DNA of 64,000 bases from Lysinibacillus xylanilyticus (GTDB lineage: Bacteria; Bacillota; Bacilli; Bacillales_A; Planococcaceae). Each line of letters begins with the position of its first letter. Positions within the stretch are counted from its first letter, which is position 1. Below are positions 57,933-64,000 of the stretch, piece by piece. The stretch lies in the NCBI RefSeq assembly GCF_001708185.1, contig NZ_MDDN01000002.1, positions 310,001 to 374,000 on the forward strand. The letters run 5' to 3'. The position numbers and the translations under genes were made by a program. A model generated the notes under the pieces. The model had not been told where the DNA came from. It did no database searches and saw nothing but the letters and a program-made list of their open reading frames with translations.

Positions 57933-58658
57933 TTATACTCTTCCACATTTTAATGCTCTTGCCCAATCAGGTCTATTTTGGTCTTCACTTTGTTTAATAA
58001 CTTCCGTAGTATCATAAGGAACGCTTAACTGCTCTATAATCCATTTATCATTCCTTTTTTCTACAACTGTATAATTCGCAAATGGTGTGCCTGATTCAAT
58101 CTTATAATAGAACGGTTCTTCTTCTTCATAAGCAGGCAAACCGACACTCCCCGGATTAATAATGATTTTGTTATTAGGTAAATAAACAATCGTCGGTAAA
58201 TGGGAATGACCACAAAAAATAATATTTTGAGGAATATCTTTTACAAAATTCATTATTTCTTCTGTCTGTTTTATAGTAACACCATTTGGAGTAATTTCAT
58301 TCAACATATACAGCTCATCATTTTCAGGTGAAGCATGACAAAAGTAAAAATCATCTGTCTGAATTGAAAATGGCAGGTTTAATAACCAGCTTTTATGTTC
58401 TTCCGTGAGCATATCTAAGACATATTGAATAGTTGGATTTTCCGATGAAGACTGTAATAGTATCCGATCACAATTTCCACTTACACCTTTAATATCTGTA
58501 CTCTTTATCATTTCATATGTTTCTAACGGAAATAATGGTCCATAAAGAGTATCACCTAAATTATAAACCCTATCGATATTTCTATATTTTATATTCTCTA
58601 ACACTGCTTTTAACGCATCTTTATTTCCATGAATATCTGATAGTACAGCTATTTTCAC
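57933..58658 (-). CDS. Metallophosphoesterase (YfcE/MJ0936-type)
   Basis: 241-residue calcineurin-like phosphoesterase. Metal ligands are visible in order: SDIHGN (8-12), LGDTLYGP, SGNCDR, and the C-terminal FCHASPE, GHSHLPT. A binuclear metal phosphodiesterase or phosphatase; substrate unknown. GTG start at 58658 follows AGGTGAGG. Only 22 bases separate it from dinB upstream, so they may be co-transcribed. Confidence 0.88.
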   Translation of the reverse strand: MKIAVLSDIHGNKDALKAVLENIKYRNIDRVYNLGDTLYGPLFPLETYEMIKSTDIKGVSGNCDRILLQSSSENPTIQYVLDMLTEEHKSWLLNLPFSIQTDDFYFCHASPENDELYMLNEITPNGVTIKQTEEIMNFVKDIPQNIIFCGHSHLPTIVYLPNNKIIINPGSVGLPAYEEEEPFYYKIESGTPFANYTVVEKRNDKWIIEQLSVPYDTTEVIKQSEDQNRPDWARALKCGRV

Positions 58659-58680
58659 AATATCCTCACCTTAATTATTT

Positions 58681-59184
58681 TTACATTTCCGGAGCTTCCA
58701 TCCCAAAATTTCCCCATTCCTCTTTAGCTGGACCATAAATGCCTGGGACAGTTAATCCCGCCTGTCGCATAAGAACCGTCATTTGTCCTCGATGATGATT
58801 CTGATGTTGAATTAAAAACATTAAAAGTGTACCAATTTCCATTTCTTGACCGAAAAATTCAATGTGCTCTTGAAGAGTTTGATCAGTCCAATTGGTTTTT
58901 ACTGCTTGCACAAACGCATTATTGACTTGAGAATAGCTATCTGCAATAAATTGTGCTGAAGTAGGAACAGGATAATCTTTAGTTGGAGCATCAAATGTTA
59001 CACTTGTATTTGAAGTAATGATGCGAATTGCAGTAACAGTATGCCAAGCAATACGTCCTAAAGTCCAATTTTCAGACGTTATTTCCTGTCTTAGTGATTC
59101 ATCAGTTAGATTATTCAATAATTTCTGTGTACAATTGGCTTCAAACTCCCAAGACTTAAAAAAATCATTTAAAGTCTGATACAT
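58681..59184 (-). CDS. DinB family protein
   Basis: 167-residue four-helix DinB/YfiT-like protein with the metal-site His residues in WTLGRIAWHTVTAIR and LIQHQNHHRGQMTVLMRQAG. The family includes stress-induced and thiol-transferase-like enzymes; the function here is unknown. ATG at 59184 follows AAGGGGGAT. Confidence 0.85.
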   Translation of the reverse strand: MYQTLNDFFKSWEFEANCTQKLLNNLTDESLRQEITSENWTLGRIAWHTVTAIRIITSNTSVTFDAPTKDYPVPTSAQFIADSYSQVNNAFVQAVKTNWTDQTLQEHIEFFGQEMEIGTLLMFLIQHQNHHRGQMTVLMRQAGLTVPGIYGPAKEEWGNFGMEAPEM

Positions 59185-59273
59185 AATAATCCCCCTTTTT
59201 CCTTGCGTATTCATTCATAATGTCATCTTTAAAACAGAAAAGTGCTCTCATCTAAAGGAACTGCGTTTCCAGA

Positions 59274-59816
59274 TTAGTAGAGTTGATCAATATACTTATT
59301 TAATTCTTGTTGATTAATTTTTCCTTTTATTGTGTGCTTTAATATACCTTTAGAATCAAATATAAAAGTTGTTGGGTAAGCCAATACTTCAAATGATTTT
59401 TGAAGTGTATTATCTAAATCAAGAAATATAGGGAAACTCAAACTGTATGATTCTTGGAACTTTATTGCATTTTCATGACTATCATGTGAAGTAGCATTGA
59501 TTGCTAACAACTCAACATTTTCAGGTTTATTGTTATAAAAATCCCTTAAATCAGGAGCTTCTTCTTGACATGGCTCACACCAAGATGCCCAAAAGTTAAC
59601 GATTAGGACCTTTCCATTGTATTCTTTAAGTGTTGTTGTTGATTCGTCTAATTTTGTTAACTTTGTATCGAAAACAAGCTGTTTTGTTCCATCCTCTTTT
59701 TCTACTATCGGATCAACCGTTGCTTCTTTTATGAATACATTTTTCAAAACAATTCCTACAAGTAATACGACTAACAAAGCTGAAAAATACAAACCTAAAC
59801 GTTTTTTAAATTTCAT
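59274..59816 (-). CDS. ResA-like membrane-anchored thiol-disulfide oxidoreductase
   Basis: 180-residue TlpA/ResA-type thioredoxin: N-terminal membrane anchor (about 8-26), then a thioredoxin fold with the active site WASWCEPCQEEAP and cis-proline AYPTTFIFD. It faces outside and reduces disulfides, for example in apocytochrome c maturation. No ccs or ccd gene is next to it, so a general oxidoreductase role is also possible. ATG behind AGGTGAT. Confidence 0.88.
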   Translation of the reverse strand: MKFKKRLGLYFSALLVVLLVGIVLKNVFIKEATVDPIVEKEDGTKQLVFDTKLTKLDESTTTLKEYNGKVLIVNFWASWCEPCQEEAPDLRDFYNNKPENVELLAINATSHDSHENAIKFQESYSLSFPIFLDLDNTLQKSFEVLAYPTTFIFDSKGILKHTIKGKINQQELNKYIDQLY

Positions 59817-60007
59817 AAACGATCACCTAAGATTCCCTTGTGTATTTGTACCTTATAAGTATATCTATTATATCACGTGTTAAATTTTTACATTATATTC
59901 AAGGAAATAATAGCAGTAACAGATTAAAATTCACGCTTGCTAATAATAGAATCTAAAAAAATATTTAAATAAAGACACTCCTAAAATAAGAGTGCCCAAA
60001 TTCGTCT

Positions 60008-60100
60008 ATTAACATTTTAGTGGCAAGTGTTGTTTTAAATATCACATTCCTACCACCATTAGTTTTTGGCTGGTTTGGTCTGCCTGAGTTTGGATTAAAC
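60008..60100 (+). pseudogene. Fragment resembling a MATE-family transporter
   Basis: Reads LVASVVLNITFLPPLVFGWF then GLPEFGLND in one frame, like the conserved N-lobe of MATE efflux proteins, and loses likeness after that. No start codon or ribosome site and no downstream continuation, so it looks like a short relic. Confidence 0.35.
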
Positions 60101-60212
60101 GACGAAGCCCCCTATTACCTTCTGTGTGCATTTTGTATTACAATATGCATGCTTCAAGCTCGGCTGACAAAAACGAACTTTAATAGCAATGCTAAGCGAT
60201 TAATTATCATTA

Positions 60213-60264
60213 TAAATCCTGTAGATAAAGTCGAATGCAACTTTGCCTACAGGAATTTTTTATT
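60213..60264 (+). terminator. Rho-independent terminator-like hairpin
   Basis: Stem TCCTGTAG / CTACAGGA followed by ATTTTTTATT on the plus strand. There is no intact plus-strand gene before it; perhaps left over from the degraded transporter. Confidence 0.7.
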
Positions 60265-60344
60265 ATCGATTTTAATCGCTTTTAATTTACAATATCGAAA
60301 TACACGCTATCCTTCAAATTTAAGATCATCATGGAGTTGTCTTT

Positions 60345-60830
60345 TTAAAAACAGATTACTTTAAAATATTCAAGAGTTGGTACTATGTAATTAGAGTTAT
60401 ACATATTTTCAAGCTCGGACTTTGTTACCCATTTAATATCGCTCACTTCATCTTCTTGGAGTACTGTTTCTGGAATTTCAAAACTTTGATCAAAAAGCCA
60501 TACATCGTAAAAATCATTGTACGCATCCCTACGTTCACTCTTTATCATTTTACATTTCGACCTAGATAAATTTATCCCGATTTCTTCTTTTACTTCTCTT
60601 ATAGCACCATCGAGACTACTTTCACCTGCTAAAATAGAGCCGCCTGGACATTCCCATAAGTTAGGGAAAGATTGATCCTTATGCCTTTTCGTTAAAAGAA
60701 TTTCACCCTTATTATTCCTTATCCATACATGTACAACTATATGATAATCACCATCTGCTAACTTAGCTCCACGTACATGACTTTTATTTGTTTTACTTCT
60801 ATTTTTATCGTAAACATCCCAAACCTCCAT
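60345..60830 (-). CDS. Nudix hydrolase
   Basis: 161 residues, Nudix fold with the box GGSILAGESSLDGAIREVKEE then IGI, complete with the catalytic REVxEE. The sequence around VWIRNNKGEILLTKRHKDQSFPNLWECPGG suits a (d)NTP or NDP-sugar pyrophosphatase; the substrate is not predictable. ATG at 60830 follows AGGAGG; an upstream start at 60857 would leave that site inside the gene. Confidence 0.88.
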   Translation of the reverse strand: MEVWDVYDKNRSKTNKSHVRGAKLADGDYHIVVHVWIRNNKGEILLTKRHKDQSFPNLWECPGGSILAGESSLDGAIREVKEEIGINLSRSKCKMIKSERRDAYNDFYDVWLFDQSFEIPETVLQEDEVSDIKWVTKSELENMYNSNYIVPTLEYFKVICF

Positions 60831-60901
60831 GAACGACCTCCTACACTGCATAATCATGAAAATATACTACCTTACACAAAGGGGATTGGCGTCATACTTT
60901 A

Positions 60902-61825
60902 TTAAAGCGTTTCATAAATAATTTGTCCCATTTGAGTGACGTCATAATCACCTAGTGCGGCTACTTCTGATTGGAAATCTGGTGACGTTAAAATCTCTTT
61001 CACTGATTCAATCAGTTGTTGGTTTTCAGGCATTTTTAATAGCACAATATCATAACGTTCTCTAATAAGTGGTATAAAATCAACCTCTATGAGTTTAGAT
61101 ATTTTTTCAATGCCTATGCCAATATCTGCATTCCCATTTGCCACAGCAGAAGCCACATCGATATGGCTCATTTCCTCTTCGTTATATCCTTCAATTGAGG
61201 ATGGAGCTATGTGGTGAACTCGTAATTGTTCATCTAATAAAGTTCGAGCACCTGAGCCTTTTTCACGGTTAATCAGTTTTAGTGATTTGGTCTTAAAATC
61301 ATCGAATGATTGAATTTGCAATGGATTTCCTTTTGGAACATAAAAGCCTGCTCGGCGTGAAATTAGATTGATGAGAACATATGCGTGACTCACAAAAATC
61401 TTTTTCAAATAAGTCGTATTATAATCCCCTGTATCACCGTCGTACAAATGTAAACTCGCAATATCACATTCTCCATTATACATCGCCATGACACCATTAA
61501 AGCTACCTTCATGGGAGCGTAATATTTTATTGGATTGTTTTTTCTCAATATATTTTCCTAATAAGTCTAATACTAAATCTTGTCCACTAATAATAATTTT
61601 TTTATTCTTTATCGTAAGGGTAGTCGGTGCAGTAGACGAAGTAGGAGTGGCTCCCGTTTTGCTCTTTTGTATATATATTTGTAAATCTGTTCGGTCCACA
61701 CGCATTTGTCGACCTACACGAAAAACAGGTAAATCTCCCTTTTTCACCAAATCATAGATCGTTAATTTGGAAACCTTTAATAATTGCGCAACCTCTTCAA
61801 TCGTATAGGAATGTTCATGTGACAT
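60902..61825 (-). CDS. YvgK-like regulator: excisionase-type HTH plus periplasmic-binding-type domain
   Basis: 307 residues: N-terminal MerR/excisionase-like helix-turn-helix (about 6-55, YTIEEVAQLLKVSKLTIYDL then VFRVGRQMRVDRTDL) fused to a type-2 substrate-binding domain (about 75-300; RSHEGSFNGVMAMYNGECDI, GYNEEEMSHIDVASAVANG). This is the architecture of B. subtilis YvgK, which likewise adjoins the molybdate genes. It probably senses molybdate or molybdenum cofactor and binds the palindrome in front of modA. Divergent from modA. Confidence 0.85.
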   Translation of the reverse strand: MSHEHSYTIEEVAQLLKVSKLTIYDLVKKGDLPVFRVGRQMRVDRTDLQIYIQKSKTGATPTSSTAPTTLTIKNKKIIISGQDLVLDLLGKYIEKKQSNKILRSHEGSFNGVMAMYNGECDIASLHLYDGDTGDYNTTYLKKIFVSHAYVLINLISRRAGFYVPKGNPLQIQSFDDFKTKSLKLINREKGSGARTLLDEQLRVHHIAPSSIEGYNEEEMSHIDVASAVANGNADIGIGIEKISKLIEVDFIPLIRERYDIVLLKMPENQQLIESVKEILTSPDFQSEVAALGDYDVTQMGQIIYETL

Positions 61826-61923
61826 GTAAAAATCTCCTTCAATGCTTCTATTGATACCATAGTAACGTATTTATGCTTTTTTAACATCTTAAAGGTTTCT
61901 AGCAATTAGGTATTTCTTTTTTA

Positions 61924-61951
61924 GACATAACTAATTATAATTAGTTATGTC
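61924..61951. promoter_or_regulatory. 28-bp perfect palindrome, probable operator of the mod locus
   Basis: GACATAACTAATTA followed directly by its exact reverse complement, in the divergent gap between the HTH-PBP regulator and modA, about 20 bases ahead of the modA ribosome site. A second weaker dyad (TTATAACGAGTTATATAA) follows at once. Confidence 0.75.
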
Positions 61952-61986
61952 TTGTTATAACGAGTTATATAAGGAGTATATTCAAA

Positions 61987-62775
61987 GTGAAAAAGTTTTA
62001 TAGTTTATTCGCTTCATCGTTACTACTTGTTGGTATTTTAACAGGTTGTGGTAGTCAAGGTAGTAACAACAAAACAACAAACGAACCTGTTGAAATAACA
62101 ATTTCCGCAGCGGCTAGTTTACAAGAGTCATTAGAAGAACTTCAAAAAACCTATGAAAAAGAACATGATAATATTAAAATCATCTATAACTTTGGTGGCT
62201 CTGGAGCATTACAGCAACAAATTGTAAAAGGTGCTCCTGTAGATCTTTTCTTTTCAGCAGCAGAAGATAAATTTGATGAACTAGTAAAAAACGGTTTAAT
62301 CGACCAACAACAAGGAACGGACCTTTTAGCTAACGAATTAGTTTTAATCGTTCCTAAGAAAAATGAAAAACACATTCAATCTTTTGAAGACTTAACGAAG
62401 GCTGATAAGATTGCCGTTGGTACACCAGAATCGGTTCCTGCTGGCAAGTACGGTGTAGAAACATTGACAAATATGAAACTTTGGGAAGATGTAGCATCAA
62501 AAGTTGTGTATACAAAAGACGTACGACAAGTACTTACTTATACAGAAACTGAAAATGTTGATGCAGGTATGGTATATAAAACAGATGCCCTTGTTTCAGA
62601 TAAAGTAGATGTTGTTACTACAGCACAAGGTGATACACATACACCTATTATTTATCCTGTAGGTGTTATCAAAGATAGTAAGCATGCTAAAGAAGCGGAA
62701 GATTTTTATAACTATTTACAAAGCGATACGGCGATGAAAGTATTTAAAAAATACGGCTTTCAAGGAGCTCATTAA
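61987..62775 (+). CDS. modA: Molybdate ABC transporter substrate-binding lipoprotein
   Basis: 262-residue lipoprotein (lipobox LTGC, about Cys21) of the ModA family: ITISAAASLQESLEELQK, IIYNFGGSGALQQQIVKGAP, VDLFFSAAEDK and the late DAGMVYKTDAL, all ligand-site segments. GTG start behind AAGGAG. Captures molybdate (or tungstate) outside the membrane and hands it to ModB. Next gene is modB, three bases away. Confidence 0.95.
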   Translation: MKKFYSLFASSLLLVGILTGCGSQGSNNKTTNEPVEITISAAASLQESLEELQKTYEKEHDNIKIIYNFGGSGALQQQIVKGAPVDLFFSAAEDKFDELVKNGLIDQQQGTDLLANELVLIVPKKNEKHIQSFEDLTKADKIAVGTPESVPAGKYGVETLTNMKLWEDVASKVVYTKDVRQVLTYTETENVDAGMVYKTDALVSDKVDVVTTAQGDTHTPIIYPVGVIKDSKHAKEAEDFYNYLQSDTAMKVFKKYGFQGAH

Positions 62776-62778
62776 TTG

Positions 62779-63435
62779 ATGAGTACCGGTTTCTGGTCAC
62801 CTCTTAAACTTTCTGTTGAAATTGCATTTGTGTCAGGAATCATTGTTATAGTAGCAGGTATTCTATTTGGTAAATGGATGGCAAAACGCAAATTTAAAGG
62901 GAAATTATTTCTTGAAACGGTACTGCTTTTACCATTGGTATTACCTCCTACGGTAGTAGGCTTCCTTCTGATTATTATTTTCGGCAAAAACAGCATGTTA
63001 GGTAGCTTGATTACATGGCTTTTCAATCAACCCGTTATGTTCACATGGTGGGCGGCAGTTATCGCCTCTACTGTTGTTGCATTTCCTTTAATGTATCAAT
63101 CGGCAAAAACTGGATTCGAAGCTGTTGATGAGGATATCGAGAACGCCGCACGTGTTGATGGTGCTAACGAATGGCAAGTCTTTTTCTTCATTTCTATTCC
63201 TCTTGCATTAAAAGCGATTGTGGCAGGTGGAATTTTAAGTTTTACACGAGCTTTAGGTGAATTTGGGGCAACTTTAATGTTTGCGGGAAACCTTCCAGGC
63301 AAAACGCAAACAACGCCACTTGCTATTTATATGGCGATTGAATCGGGTAACATGTCACTCGCTTGGTCATGGGTGATTTGTATGATAGGTATTTCCTTCC
63401 TTATGCTTCTGAGCGTCCATCTATTGAAAGCATAA
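62779..63435 (+). CDS. modB: Molybdate ABC transporter permease
   Basis: 218-residue permease with five or six helices and the EAA loop AARVDGANEWQVFFFISIPLALK that docks the ATPase. An in-frame TTG at 62776 is an alternative start. No modC ATPase follows; a terminator and an opposite-strand gene do. B. subtilis yvgLM also lack an adjacent ATPase gene, so one encoded elsewhere must be used. Confidence 0.94.
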   Translation: MSTGFWSPLKLSVEIAFVSGIIVIVAGILFGKWMAKRKFKGKLFLETVLLLPLVLPPTVVGFLLIIIFGKNSMLGSLITWLFNQPVMFTWWAAVIASTVVAFPLMYQSAKTGFEAVDEDIENAARVDGANEWQVFFFISIPLALKAIVAGGILSFTRALGEFGATLMFAGNLPGKTQTTPLAIYMAIESGNMSLAWSWVICMIGISFLMLLSVHLLKA

Positions 63436-63459
63436 CAATACAACTGTATCTTTGTGCAA

Positions 63460-63504
63460 AAGAGCATGTTTTGAAAAGGATTGATCAAAACATGCTCTTA
63501 TTTA
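63460..63504 (+). terminator. Rho-independent terminator of modAB
   Basis: Perfect 15-bp stem AAGAGCATGTTTTGA / TCAAAACATGCTCTT then ATTTAATG, about 25 bases past the modB stop. Confidence 0.85.
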
Positions 63505-63529
63505 ATGTGTCAGACCTAGTTGTACTATT

Positions 63530-63835
63530 TTAGGAATCTTTTTCATCTGTGAATATTTTAAGTGCACCAAATGCGACTACTAAAGGAATTACCACTAACG
63601 TAAATCTAAGAAAATAAATATCAAAGATGAAACTAATGACAACGATGGGTAATCCAATCATAACGACCATTGAGGCGAATTTAGTATAACGGATTATTTC
63701 ATTCGATAACTGTGGTTCTTCTTTGTACATCCATCTTTTCCCGAACAACAGACTTTCTTCAGGATAAAAATAAGACCAAATTACTAAACCATAAATGGGC
63801 ATCATTAAAATAAAAAATAAAATCTTTTCAGCCAT
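63530..63835 (-). CDS. Small membrane protein of unknown function
   Basis: 101 residues with three hydrophobic helices (about 4-22, 50-70, 72-92) and a basic/acidic loop FGKRWMYKEEPQLSNEIIRY between the first two. ATG behind AAGGTGGGAT. I do not recognise the family; the topology is seen in many small Bacillales membrane proteins. Confidence 0.6.
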   Translation of the reverse strand: MAEKILFFILMMPIYGLVIWSYFYPEESLLFGKRWMYKEEPQLSNEIIRYTKFASMVVMIGLPIVVISFIFDIYFLRFTLVVIPLVVAFGALKIFTDEKDS

Positions 63836-63957
63836 ACTATCCCACCTTGATCTTTTACCACTATTTTACTAACATCTCATCCTATTTTCTTGTTTTAATA
63901 ACCTGCTTCGTACAAAAATTTACAATCCACACAGTCAAATTCACATGAATATCCAAC

Positions 63958-64000
63958 AAAAAAATTATCTTACCTCTAAGAAATAGAGGCCAGATAATTT
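63958..64000 (-). terminator. Terminator of a minus-strand gene beyond the right edge
   Basis: On the minus strand AAATTATCT...AGATAATTT with an inner CCTCT/AGAGG stem, followed by TTTTTTTG. It implies a minus-strand gene just outside the window. Confidence 0.75.

Larger units (their letters stand above)
59817..60344. other. Intergenic region with decayed sequence
   Basis: About 530 bases between the ResA-like and Nudix genes: the MATE-like relic (60008-60100) and a hairpin (60213-60264). No intact gene. Confidence 0.5.

Noticed and set aside
60020..60364. 114-codon open frame on the plus strand
   Set aside because: Only the first 30 codons look like a transporter; the rest crosses a terminator hairpin and the end of the Nudix gene. 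Listed as a relic instead.

Overview
This is chromosomal DNA of a low-GC, spore-forming member of the Bacillales. The gene order closely follows the Bacillus subtilis segment ysoA-tig-clpX-lonA-engB-hemAXCDBL-spoVID-valS-folC-spoIIB-maf-radC-mreBCD-minCD-spoIVFAB-rplU-prp-rpmA. Two differences from that order point to a Lysinibacillus/Solibacillus-type relative rather than to Bacillus itself: three large surface/secreted proteins (two with SLH domains) sit between hemA and engB, and folC is tandemly duplicated. The genus is an inference; sporulation capacity is supported by spoIVFA, spoIVFB, a spoIIB-like and a spoVID-like gene.

Region 1 (1-9 kb, minus strand): L27 with its cleavable N-terminal extension, the protease Prp that removes it, L21 with an L21-type leader, the SpoIVFA/SpoIVFB sigma-K checkpoint pair, MinC/MinD, MreB/C/D, RadC, Maf and a SpoIIB-like SPOR protein. 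Region 2 (9.5-17.3 kb): two FolC paralogues, ValS behind a T-box leader with a GUA specifier, a small membrane protein, a short SpoVID-like protein and a CoxG/SRPBCC protein. Region 3 (17.9-21 kb, plus strand): an inserted pair, a VC0807-type membrane protein and an exported GHL10 glycosyl hydrolase. Region 4 (21.3-27.7 kb): the haem operon hemA-X-C-D-B-L, with a structured, terminator-containing gap after hemA. Region 5 (27.9-34.8 kb): a 37-bp tandem repeat, an SLH-vWA protein, an SLH protein, a large secreted protein and a YjfB protein. Region 6 (35-42.6 kb): EngB, LonA, ClpX, trigger factor and a YsoA-like TPR protein.

Region 7 (43-50.6 kb) holds a DUF2785 protein, the aa3-type menaquinol oxidase operon qoxABCD (QoxA with a His/Met-rich tail), a lipoprotein and a universal stress protein. 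Region 8 (50.6-64 kb) looks accessory: DUF418 protein, a broken GNAT gene, TrmO, an ArsR-type regulator overlapping an MFS exporter, an NdpA-type nucleoid protein, a phosphoesterase, DinB, a ResA-like thioredoxin, a MATE remnant, a Nudix hydrolase and a yvgKLM-type molybdate regulator/transport locus with a 28-bp perfect palindrome.

Several dispersed repeats are visible: a 37-bp unit containing GCGAAAGC (four in tandem plus one solo), a palindromic family based on TTATCTTCATTCAGTAG, and a MITE-like family with ATCACC terminal inverted repeats. No rRNA, tRNA, prophage, insertion-sequence transposase or CRISPR array was recognised. I see no clearly novel multi-gene defence-type system. The best candidates for undescribed biology are the SLH/vWA surface trio, the hemA-hemX RNA element, the second FolC and the repeat families.
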